Below, in pieces: positions 1 through 6,190 of a stretch of 8,699 bases of DNA. The stretch is from Chitinivibrionales bacterium (GTDB lineage Bacteria; Fibrobacterota; Chitinivibrionia; Chitinivibrionales; WJMI01). The DNA lies in NCBI GenBank assembly GCA_014729595.1, contig WJJU01000857.1:1-8699 (forward strand), given 5' to 3'. The position numbers were made by a program, and so were the translations under genes. The notes below the pieces were generated by a model, which saw only the letters and a program-made list of their open reading frames with translations, was not told the DNA's origin and did no database searches. Every line of letters starts with the position of its first letter. The stretch's first letter is position 1.

Positions 1-131
1 CGTAATTGCCGCCGTAACGCCACGAGTACATCGGCGATCTCGTTCCGGGTTTTGCCTATCGCCGTGATAATCTCTTCGTTAGTCAAATGATTATTGCTCT
101 GTCTCGAACGTAAATCTTGCTCCTCATGCAT
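1..131 (-). CDS. DUF3618-like protein, N-terminal part (runs off window)
   Basis: The first 43 residues of a protein are visible, starting at the ATG at 129-131. After a polar lead (MHEEQDLRSRQSNN) comes a helix containing TNEEIITAIGKTRNEIADVL, with the charged I-x-x-T-R-x-E-I-x-x-x-L pattern typical of the start of DUF3618 proteins. In that family the helix is usually followed by a longer amphipathic or membrane-anchored tail, which lies outside the window. The start overlaps the last 8 bases of the holin-like gene upstream (ATG nested against its TGA), so the two are almost certainly translationally coupled. DUF3618 or DUF883 genes commonly sit beside YqjE/holin-type membrane genes, which supports the call. 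The molecular role of the family is not established. An inner-membrane or membrane-associated stress-type function is an inference from the neighbour only. Confidence 0.72.
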   Translation of the reverse strand, partial: MHEEQDLRSRQSNNHLTNEEIITAIGKTRNEIADVLVALRRQL

Positions 132-687
132 CGGTCTGCTCCTTCCGGCGCAGTCCACTTTTTATCCATGCGATAGTGTCTTTGAGAGTTTGGGATGTTT
201 TGGGGAAACCTTTCTTTATTTTGCCTGATGCTGCCAATCCGCCGTAAAGAGAGACTCCACTTCCCAGAATACCAAGCGCCCCTCCAACTATCGGTCCCAA
301 CCAGGCGGCATGTTCGCGAGGAACCCCCGCCGCTTCGAGCAGAAAAGAAATCAGCAGACCAAAGCCGAACAGCAATACAACCAATGAGGCAAACGCGAGG
401 ATGCCTCCCAGCACGAGAAGAGCAACACCGGAAGCCAATGACAACGCCACGCCTTTTTGTTCTCTTCGCGCAAGCTCTTGTTCGAGTGAACTCAGGCGGC
501 CAATATGACCCATAAGCTCACGAACAAGCGTAACCACCCCTCGCTCCGGTCCCGGCGCTCTCGGCTCCGAGTCCGAGAACCCGTCAGCACCCTTCCTTGA
601 TCCCATATCCCTTCCCTTCCCGTCGATCCCGACATCAGCATTATGAGATGCTTGCCAAGTAATGCATTCTCCGTCGACTACCTTCAC
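124..687 (-). CDS. Putative holin-like/YqjE-type (DUF1469) two-helix membrane protein
   Basis: This is a 187-residue protein with a GTG start at 687. An amphipathic charged helix at about residues 49-79 (VTLVRELMGHIGRLSSLEQE and on to ARREQK) precedes a long hydrophobic segment at about 82-117. A short loop follows, then a second hydrophobic, glycine-rich segment at about 128-152 and a basic C-terminal tail. This layout is that of the Phage_holin_3_6/DUF1469 (YqjE) superfamily of bacterial inner-membrane proteins. Despite the name, these are mostly chromosomal genes and not lysis proteins. The GTG has a purine-rich site (GGAGAGG) close upstream. The ATG at residue 28 (position 606) also has a GGGAAGGG tract before it, and the first 27 residues do not look family-like, so the shorter 160-residue form is a real alternative. 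The gene overlaps the DUF3618 gene downstream by 8 bases, giving a two-gene operon. Confidence 0.78.
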   Translation of the reverse strand: MKVVDGECITWQASHNADVGIDGKGRDMGSRKGADGFSDSEPRAPGPERGVVTLVRELMGHIGRLSSLEQELARREQKGVALSLASGVALLVLGGILAFASLVVLLFGFGLLISFLLEAAGVPREHAAWLGPIVGGALGILGSGVSLYGGLAASGKIKKGFPKTSQTLKDTIAWIKSGLRRKEQTDA

Positions 688-1093
688 CTTTCCTCTCCAT
701 ATTACTAATTGAGACGAATTAGCGAAGGGCTTTTAGGGTGGAAAACTACGTGATCGCGCAAGCCTAATGCCAACCGATCCTCCCAATCGTTACTTGAGGC
801 GCCCCGCGCCATTATTCGGCACAGTAATTGCGGCTATATCAGAGAGGGAACAATGCGATATTAGAGCAGTTCGTTAAGAGGCAGACGGATAGAATGAACT
901 TTTTTTAATCCCTTTTTCAGCGTGACAACGCGCATACCTTGATGTACGGCACCAGAGGAAGTAACGAAGACAAACAAAGCCATGAAAGCAGTATGCGATT
1001 CAGCCCGTCCATTTAAAACAAGAAACGCACGAAACCGATATCATCGGCCGGCTCAACTACTTTGAAAGGCACTCGGCCCAAAGGAATGTAATT
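688..1093. other. Divergent intergenic region without a supported gene
   Basis: This 406-bp gap separates the minus-strand holin/DUF3618 pair from the plus-strand PAC2 gene, so it should hold both promoters. Apart from the dyad at 705-722 I see an AT-rich patch near 897-916 and a small inverted repeat, CCGAT-ATC-ATCGG, at 1035-1047. A 27-codon frame at 982-1065 has no ribosome-binding site and no recognisable product. No convincing -35/-10 pair was found for the PAC2 gene. Confidence 0.5.
705..722. promoter_or_regulatory. Inverted repeat upstream of the holin-like gene, possible operator
   Basis: CTAATT and AATTAG form 6-bp arms separated by 6 bases. The centre lies about 26 bp upstream of the GTG start of the holin-like gene. 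An AT-rich stretch on minus (TAATAT at 699-704) could be a -10 element but has no good -35 partner. The dyad is seen directly. A role as a regulator binding site is inferred from position alone. Confidence 0.3.
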
Positions 1094-2029
1094 ATGGAGC
1101 TATTGCGCGGGACCCATTTCAAATCCCCACCTTCGATGCTGGCGGCATGGACCGGCGCGGGAAATGTGGCCATTCAGGCCATTGACTTCCTTCGGAAAAG
1201 AATTGATGCTCAGCCATTCGGCCATCTTGATCTAAGCCGATTTATCATTCCTGAATCGGTACTTGTGCAGAGCGGTACCGTTCGGTTTCCCGACGCCCCT
1301 CGAAGTGTGTTCCATCATCATTACAACCCGGACTTGGTAATTTTCGAAAGCAATGCCCATGTAGGGGCGCAAGCCGACGTTGAGTCAATTCGTGCGATTC
1401 TAAACGTCGCACACGATTTCAAAGCCAACCGAATCTATACTGCGGCGGGGCTGCCACAGCCGATCAGCCACTCCGAAGAAACGCGTGTTTTCTACGCATG
1501 CAGCAGGGCGGAGCTGGCGCCCGACCTCGAGCGAGCCGGTCTCTCCGCAATGCCCGATGGAACAATCGCCGGCCCCAACGGCCTTTTAATAGGATTTGCG
1601 GCCGCTCGAGGGATCGATGCAGTCTGTCTTCTGGCGGGTATACCCGCTTATGCCGCCGATTTACCCTGCCCCCGAGCCGCTCTTTCCATTGTTGAATCTC
1701 TCGGCCGTCTGGGGATTATCGACGTGGACACGAGAGAATTGCAGCAAGAAGCTCTGGTTGCGGATGAAGCATTTGCGCAAATTGAAGATAGAATCCGTGA
1801 GTTCTTTTCGTCTCAGCCGGAAGAGCATCTGCCGGAGATGGAGGAAGAACAGCCTTCGATGGACGGCGAAGATATTCCCAAATATGTCATGGATCGTATC
1901 GAACGGCTTTTTGATGAAGTGAAAAACGACCGCTCAAAAGCCCCGGAACTTAAACGAGTACTGGATCGATGGAACCTCTACGATCTTTACGAGAATCGAT
2001 TTTTGGATCTGTTTGAGGATAATCGCTAA
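1094..2029 (+). CDS. PAC2 (proteasome assembly chaperone 2-like) family protein
   Basis: This is a 311-residue soluble protein. The N-terminal two thirds follow the bacterial PAC2 fold: an early AWTGAGN motif (residues 18-24), corresponding to the family's GW-x-DAGN-like signature; PDLVIFESNAHVG (79-91); a strand-helix block ending in YTAAGLPQPI (115-124); and IAGPNGLLIGFAAARGI (158-174), the typical G-x-N-G-L-L-x-G segment. An acidic linker (about 240-260) leads to a helical C-terminal extension rich in charged residues (261-311). In eukaryotes PAC2 proteins assist proteasome assembly. The role of bacterial PAC2/ATP-grasp-type proteins is unsettled, so no function is claimed. No signal peptide or membrane segment is visible. 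The ATG has AAGGA eight bases upstream, which fixes the start. The gene stands alone and converges on the DUF4112 gene, with 119 bp between the two stop codons and no clear terminator there. Confidence 0.85.
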   Translation: MELLRGTHFKSPPSMLAAWTGAGNVAIQAIDFLRKRIDAQPFGHLDLSRFIIPESVLVQSGTVRFPDAPRSVFHHHYNPDLVIFESNAHVGAQADVESIRAILNVAHDFKANRIYTAAGLPQPISHSEETRVFYACSRAELAPDLERAGLSAMPDGTIAGPNGLLIGFAAARGIDAVCLLAGIPAYAADLPCPRAALSIVESLGRLGIIDVDTRELQQEALVADEAFAQIEDRIREFFSSQPEEHLPEMEEEQPSMDGEDIPKYVMDRIERLFDEVKNDRSKAPELKRVLDRWNLYDLYENRFLDLFEDNR

Positions 2030-2148
2030 CGGCTTGCGGGCTCGCACTACGCGGAACTCCCATATTTGCAGCGTTAAGAGGGGAAACAACGCCGAAAGAG
2101 CTATCAAACAGATTGACAGTAAAGACCTAAGCCACACGCCGCACCCGC

Positions 2149-2619
2149 TCAACCGACCACAAATCCCCATATCCAGCGTAGCGCCAGAAGGACCCCGAAG
2201 AACAGCGCCCCTAAAACCACTACGACAAGTAGGCTCATTCCAATAGTGTATGCCGCGCTTTTCCGAGAAGAAGAGCGCGGATCCCGCATCGCCTCGCTAA
2301 AGAGCTTAACATTCTTATTGTTGGCTTTCCAGGCGAAATCGAACAGATCCCCCGCAAAAGGGATTAGACCCACCGCCCATTCAACGGCAAGATTCTGAAC
2401 CATACGGGCCAAAACCCAAAAAGGGGCACCATTGAGGGCGGCTGTAATCACAATAAATGAAGATATGGCCGCCCCTATCGTATCGCCAATACCGGGTATT
2501 ATTCCAATAATCCCATCCAGACCGATTCGCCGGCGGGTACCCGGGATGCGAATAAAGCTGTCCATTATTCGGGCAATGCGGTCAAGATCTTCTCCACTTA
2601 GAATTTTTGGTTTATCCAA
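2149..2619 (-). CDS. DUF4112 domain membrane protein
   Basis: This 156-residue protein is recognised by two family signatures. The first is a D-S-F-x-R-I-P-G-T-R run leading into GLDGIIGIIPGIGDTIG (residues 20-49). The second is VGLIPFAGDLFDFAWKANNKN (83-103). Together they give the paired P-x-x-G-D repeats of DUF4112. Hydrophobic stretches at about 48-75 and a strong terminal segment at about 124-152 suggest an integral membrane protein. The biochemical role is unknown. The start is taken as TTG at 2617-2619, because a TGA lies two codons upstream in frame and any later start would remove the conserved N-terminal motif. No strong ribosome-binding site is seen, so expression may be low. It is transcribed convergently with the PAC2 gene and is 309 bp from the dipeptidase gene on its other side, so it is probably monocistronic. 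Confidence 0.85.
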   Translation of the reverse strand: MDKPKILSGEDLDRIARIMDSFIRIPGTRRRIGLDGIIGIIPGIGDTIGAAISSFIVITAALNGAPFWVLARMVQNLAVEWAVGLIPFAGDLFDFAWKANNKNVKLFSEAMRDPRSSSRKSAAYTIGMSLLVVVVLGALFFGVLLALRWIWGFVVG

Positions 2620-2928
2620 TGCTCACAGCCGCTTTGTTTTCAAATTTCGAAAAAGAACACATAACTTAGAGCCGGTATCAAAATGAGCCGCTATTCACGC
2701 CTTGCGTCCGACCCACCCCTCCCTTCGACATTTCGACTCCGCTCAATTCGGCGAGTATAACAACGAGCCGCCGAGCATCTTTACAGAAAGGCAAAAAGGT
2801 TTGGCATGTTCCGAAAATTCGGAATTTCACCAATGTGGAATCCGAAAATGGATATTGCTTTGGCCGTAACTCGCATTGATTCAATTACTCAACAGGATGT
2901 CAAATTGATTTCTATGCAGCCATGAGTT
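2620..2928. other. Intergenic region between DUF4112 and dipeptidase genes
   Basis: No supported gene is visible in these 309 bp. A 68-codon minus frame (2678-2884) has low-complexity, family-less sequence and was not accepted. The stretch holds a 16-bp near-perfect palindrome at 2809-2824. It also holds a segment around 2729-2745 (TTCGACTCCGCTCAATTC) resembling short GAGCGGAGTCGAA-type intergenic motifs that recur in many bacterial genomes. It should contain the promoter of the DUF4112 gene and the 3' end of the dipeptidase transcript. Confidence 0.45.
2809..2824. repeat. Short near-perfect palindrome TTCCGAA-AA-TTCGGAA
   Basis: Seven-base arms TTCCGAA and TTCGGAA flank a two-base centre. 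A partial copy of the left arm (TCCGAAAAT) follows at about 2841-2849. The centre spacing is too short for an RNA hairpin with the full stem, so a dimeric DNA-binding-protein site is more natural than a terminator. It lies in a gap with no close start codon, so no target gene can be assigned. Confidence 0.35.
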
Positions 2929-3645
2929 TTATTCAATAATTGCATAGTGCTTGCGGATATAATCCTTCTCAAATGCGTTAAAATGCCACCATTCGATTGG
3001 GAGCGAATGAAAACCGGCCTCTTGCATAACGCTCCGCAAAAGCCGGCGGTTGGATACCTCCTTCGCGGTGAGCTTGCCGGCTTCCATAAACCGTTTTTCG
3101 AGACGTGGTTGGGCCAACGCCCCAAAATAGTCCATGGGCGTTCCCATATCAAGGCGCTTCCCGCAACTATCAACCAACGTCACATCAACCGCACATCCAT
3201 AATTGTGCATAGACCCCCACCGCGGGTTGGCGACATACCGCTGCATAGATGTCCCCTGCACGATATCCCACATCACTCTCTGCACTCGCTGAGGGCGTAC
3301 GCCGTCTACCACAAGAAGACGAAGGTCCGGACGGCGCGCGCGAAGGTACTCACTCGCCTTTACCAGCTTATTGGCCGCCTCGGGCTGCAGAAAGCATTTT
3401 GTCAGTCCCCCATAAACATTTTCTTTCATGAAATTTGTTGTATCGGCATATTTCAGCGCTACTTCAATTGTCGAGTCCAACGCTTGCGCATCTACCAAGC
3501 CCAGGCGTACCAAACGACTTTCGAGAGTTGTGTCATTTTCGGCCGCCCGAGCGGACGGTGTACAGATGCTTATTCCCCACAGGACCGTTGCGGCAAATAA
3601 ATTTGCTACTCGTGGTAATCGTTTTTTAAAAGTACAATACTCCAT
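2929..3645 (-). CDS. Secreted VanX-type D-alanyl-D-alanine dipeptidase (peptidase M15D)
   Basis: This 238-residue zinc peptidase should split free D-Ala-D-Ala into two D-alanines. A basic N-terminus and hydrophobic core (about residues 8-30) ending in S-A-R-A-A give a Sec signal peptide, so it acts outside the cytoplasm. All M15D marks are present: the KYADTTNF-x-x-x-x-VYGG block near the start of the mature protein; DGVRP with the transition-state arginine (R117); S-M-H-N-Y-G-C-A-V-D, giving zinc ligand H147 and D154; and E-W-W-H, giving catalytic E218 and zinc ligand H221. The His-to-Asp and Glu-to-His spacings match VanX. The ATG at 3643-3645 is chosen because AGAGG lies five bases upstream; a TTG one codon earlier is less likely. 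No vanH or vanA ligase gene is nearby, so peptidoglycan turnover or D-Ala scavenging is more likely than glycopeptide resistance. It lies 51 bp after the hydrolase gene and is probably cotranscribed with it. Confidence 0.92.
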   Translation of the reverse strand: MEYCTFKKRLPRVANLFAATVLWGISICTPSARAAENDTTLESRLVRLGLVDAQALDSTIEVALKYADTTNFMKENVYGGLTKCFLQPEAANKLVKASEYLRARRPDLRLLVVDGVRPQRVQRVMWDIVQGTSMQRYVANPRWGSMHNYGCAVDVTLVDSCGKRLDMGTPMDYFGALAQPRLEKRFMEAGKLTAKEVSNRRLLRSVMQEAGFHSLPIEWWHFNAFEKDYIRKHYAIIE

Positions 3646-3689
3646 CAAATCCTCTGTTGTAGCGATTAGGTTTTTTGCCGTCCACCAAT

Positions 3690-3704
3690 GCCGGTTTCAC
3701 CGGC
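3690..3704 (-). other. Short GC-rich stem-loop carrying the hydrolase stop codon in its loop
   Basis: On minus the sequence reads GCCGGT-GAA-ACCGGC, a perfect 6-bp stem with a 3-base loop. The TGA stop of the alpha/beta hydrolase (3697-3699) straddles the stem-loop boundary. No T-run follows, so it is not an intrinsic terminator. It lies 45 bases before the dipeptidase start and could influence mRNA stability or coupling between the two genes, which is inference. Confidence 0.45.
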
Positions 3705-4758
3705 GCCGTCCGCTGAGCCAAAGCAGTCCGGCGTTATATATCACATCATGCTTGCCTTCGTAAATTTTCAGGGTTACATTCGCCGAAGTCTTTTCCCACA
3801 ATAGCTCGATCCCTGCATCGGCATACAAGCTATCTACGAAAGTGCCGGAGAACTGAGGCGGCAGGCGATGCCGTTTGTCGATATATTCGATATTCTCTTT
3901 GGATATGCGGTCGGCGGGCGCCGCCAAGTCGTTGAAAGCTCGAAGAGAATGGCTGGGACATACAAAATTGTCTTGTATTCCCGTTGCGATATAGACCTTC
4001 ACTCGCTTGCCCCGTGCATCGGCAAGATACATACTGGGACTGCGTTTTCGGCACTCCTTGCCCGCTTGTGTACCTTCGCGGGGAACACCGCCGCACGAAC
4101 GTTCGATATGTCCCGAGTAGTCATGCCTGCTCCCTTTGGTCTCTCGGTACCAATCTACAAGATCATACACCGGCACCCACGCCAGCGCCCCCGCCCATAT
4201 CTCCGGGAAGCGGCCGACCATTATTAACGTCATCATAGCCCCGCCGGAGAACCCGGCGATATAGATCCGCGATTGATCGATTCGTGCATGCTTTCGCGCA
4301 TACGCAACGGCATCCAAAACATCCTTCACCGCGTTCTCGGAGGCCGTCGCTTGAGGGTTTGTGAATGCACCTCGATAGTCGGGGTGTATGAATACCCAAT
4401 CATTCTTTGCCGCCCATACGGCGTATGGTATGCTGAAATGCTGTCGGTAATCGGCACTCCAGCTATGGAGCACCAGCAACAATGGTTTCCGGCGTGCGGT
4501 GCCGGAATTGTAGAAAAGGGCCGGTTGCGCGCTTTTATCGCTCGAGGCTGTAATTGTTACCTCCCGTATCCTCGGAACCGTGCTCTTCCATGCTTTCGTT
4601 TTGGATAATTGCATTATTGGCGAGCGTGCAATTTTATAAAATGTTTTATAGTGATCGTTTTTTAGGAGTATCGGAGTCTTCGTGTCAGTCGATGCAGGAA
4701 AAAGCGTTAAGGCGGGTACAATCAAAAGTATGAGAGCCGGCCAAACCGAGGTGACCAC
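3697..4758 (-). CDS. Exported alpha/beta-hydrolase (S9-like peptidase/esterase type)
   Basis: This 353-residue serine hydrolase carries an N-terminal hydrophobic segment (about residues 5-23), acting as a signal peptide or anchor. The alpha/beta core begins near residue 92 with KPLLLVLHSW (the H-S-W region being the likely oxyanion site). The nucleophile elbow is G-F-S-G-G with Ser171. The acid is probably D263 in TGIQDNF and the base H337 in EGKHDVIY. This order and spacing fit prolyl-oligopeptidase-like or PHB-depolymerase-like hydrolases with one catalytic domain. The substrate cannot be read from the sequence. Two cysteines (222 and 236) in the insert after strand 6 could form a disulfide in an exported protein. 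The GTG start at 4756-4758 is well fixed by AAAGGAGGA five bases upstream. The gene is 94 bp after the acyltransferase and 51 bp before the dipeptidase, consistent with a shared transcript. Confidence 0.85.
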   Translation of the reverse strand: MVTSVWPALILLIVPALTLFPASTDTKTPILLKNDHYKTFYKIARSPIMQLSKTKAWKSTVPRIREVTITASSDKSAQPALFYNSGTARRKPLLLVLHSWSADYRQHFSIPYAVWAAKNDWVFIHPDYRGAFTNPQATASENAVKDVLDAVAYARKHARIDQSRIYIAGFSGGAMMTLIMVGRFPEIWAGALAWVPVYDLVDWYRETKGSRHDYSGHIERSCGGVPREGTQAGKECRKRSPSMYLADARGKRVKVYIATGIQDNFVCPSHSLRAFNDLAAPADRISKENIEYIDKRHRLPPQFSGTFVDSLYADAGIELLWEKTSANVTLKIYEGKHDVIYNAGLLWLSGRRR

Positions 4759-4852
4759 TATTGTCCTCCTTTAGAGCCGAATCATTTTCAATTCCGTTTT
4801 CCATGGCGCGCACATAGACATGCAATCGGCGAGGCGATAATTCTTTGGACTC

Positions 4853-5944
4853 CTACGCTATTACCAGCTCTCGCATACCGGGGATAGTGCGCATGATGGA
4901 AACAATGCCAAGTGAAACAACAAATACAATAATCGCAAAAAGCGGAACTCCCAATGAAGGATGGAGAATAAATTGATCAAGAGCAAACCCGATAATACCG
5001 CGATTCAAGATGGATATTACCAGGGCGTGAACCAGATAAACCCCCGGCGTTCCCGCCGCCACCATGGTTATAATCCTTGATTTCAAAGACGTGGGTTGGT
5101 CCGAAACCGATTTAGGAACTCTACGCCAAAGCATAAACAAAGCCGCGGCCATCAGAGCCACATTCGGGCTGTAATACTCATAAAAGACACCGTTGAATGT
5201 TCCACCGGCTTCGATTACCGTAACGAAATAGGTGCCCAGTAAGGTTGCCGCAAAGCCGACAATGAACAACATGGCGAAAATTATGCGGTGTCGAGCGGTA
5301 CGTCGTGCATGGTGCAAGAAATGCCCCAGCATAAAAAAACCCGCATATCTGAACACCGAGTTGGGAGTGCTTGCCATGAAATAAACAGGAGTATCGAAGT
5401 AAAGCTCTAGGAATGGAACGATCGACCCAAAAGCCAACCAAAGCATCAAGAGATAGGTCTTGTTGCGCCGGCCGGCGGTGTGAACATATATGCCAAGGAG
5501 CGGAGCGATGAGATAAAGGCCCATAAGAACGTAGAGAAACCAAAGATGGTAATAGGTGGGTTCACGGATAATATTTCCCAAGAAAGACAAATAGGGTATA
5601 CCACCGCGATTAAACGTTTTCTCCCAAATAAAATAAACCGCACTCCAAAACAAAAAAGGAATGCCGATTCGCCGAAAACGCCTGCGCAGGAATACACCGG
5701 GAGGCATTCGACCGGCGGCGTTGAGAAGGAGCGCGCCACTAAGCATGAAAAAAATCGGAATACAACACCGGGCAAGCGAATCATAAAGGTTCCCGATCCA
5801 CCATACAACCGGCCCCCGCTCACGGTACGCGATCAACAATGGCGCGGCGCTATGGATTAGAACAACGCCGAACATCGCGATTATTTTCAGCGAATCAGCC
5901 CAGAGCAAATGAACTGTCGGAAAGTGTTGCTTTGGCATGTCCAT
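4853..5944 (-). CDS. Acyltransferase-3 (OafA/WecH-like) integral membrane protein
   Basis: This is a multi-spanning membrane protein of 363 residues with about ten hydrophobic segments. It has the marks of the Acyl_transf_3 family. The first helix reads ADSLKIIAMFGVVLIHS, with the conserved catalytic-region histidine at residue 31. Then come a P-I-F-F-M-L-S-G-A segment and a basic cytoplasmic R-R-R-F-R-R-I-G-I-P-F motif (residues 87-97). Family members transfer acetyl or other acyl groups onto sugars, lipids or peptidoglycan-linked glycans across the inner membrane. Which acceptor is used here is unknown. The usual Arg of the first-helix D-x-L-R motif is Lys (residue 20). The start is uncertain: ATG at 5944 is used, ATG at 5938 is equally possible, and a TTG at 5968 would add eight residues. 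It ends in TAG, with the hydrolase gene 94 bp downstream. Confidence 0.88.
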   Translation of the reverse strand: MDMPKQHFPTVHLLWADSLKIIAMFGVVLIHSAAPLLIAYRERGPVVWWIGNLYDSLARCCIPIFFMLSGALLLNAAGRMPPGVFLRRRFRRIGIPFLFWSAVYFIWEKTFNRGGIPYLSFLGNIIREPTYYHLWFLYVLMGLYLIAPLLGIYVHTAGRRNKTYLLMLWLAFGSIVPFLELYFDTPVYFMASTPNSVFRYAGFFMLGHFLHHARRTARHRIIFAMLFIVGFAATLLGTYFVTVIEAGGTFNGVFYEYYSPNVALMAAALFMLWRRVPKSVSDQPTSLKSRIITMVAAGTPGVYLVHALVISILNRGIIGFALDQFILHPSLGVPLFAIIVFVVSLGIVSIMRTIPGMRELVIA

Positions 5945-5988
5945 CGCACCGATAGTATTCCACCCCAACGAAGGTAAAGCGTTTTGCG

Positions 5989-6017
5989 GCTATATGAATC
6001 TAGGAGGAATACTGCAA
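5989..6017 (-). promoter_or_regulatory. Candidate sigma-70 promoter for the acyltransferase gene
   Basis: On minus, TTGCAG (6012-6017) and TATAGC (5989-5994) are separated by 17 bases. This leaves a leader of about 40 bases before the ATG at 5944. Both boxes are imperfect matches, so this is only a candidate. Confidence 0.3.
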
Positions 6018-6121
6018 GTTACGTACCGGGCGTATAGATTGCGACGGTCGGGGATTGGGATGCGGCGCTCGGCGGGGCATAGCGATGGAAGTGAGAGAGA
6101 AGTTTGATGGGTGATCGAAGG

Positions 6122-6162
6122 GATTCAGCACCGCGTGTGCCGAACGGTAGCGGCGCTGAATC
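6122..6162 (-). terminator. Strong stem-loop downstream of the phosphoesterase (3' end element)
   Basis: Arms at 6122-6134 and 6150-6162 pair over 13 bases. On minus-strand RNA the single plus-strand mismatch becomes a G-U wobble, so the stem is unbroken. The 15-base loop contains CCGUUCGG, which can fold further. It begins 28 bases after the phosphoesterase stop (6191-6193). No U-tract follows, so it is either a Rho-independent terminator lacking its tail or, more likely, an mRNA-protecting or Rho-associated 3' structure. The rest of 5969-6190 shows no gene. Confidence 0.5.
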
Positions 6163-6190
6163 AGTGGTTCGATTACCGCAAATGACGGCG

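Noticed and set aside
124..687. Phage lysis holin from a prophage
   Set aside because: No phage genes are nearby. The DUF1469/YqjE superfamily is widely chromosomal, and the partner is a DUF3618 gene.
982..1065. Small plus-strand frame of 27 codons upstream of the PAC2 gene
   Set aside because: It lacks a ribosome-binding site and any recognisable sequence feature.
2030..2148. Terminator between the convergent PAC2 and DUF4112 genes
   Set aside because: The best pairing is only GCGTT/AACGC with a 12-base loop and no T-run, which is too weak to call.
2678..2884. Minus-strand frame of 68 codons between DUF4112 and the dipeptidase
   Set aside because: It has no family resemblance and crosses a repeat-like patch, and no ribosome-binding site is visible.
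2947..3600. Plus-strand open frame of 217 codons opposite the dipeptidase
   Set aside because: The minus-strand product has the full VanX active site and a signal peptide. The plus translation looks like a codon shadow.
2929..3645. Vancomycin resistance cluster
   Set aside because: Only the VanX-type enzyme is present; no VanH, VanA/B ligase or VanRS-type regulators flank it.
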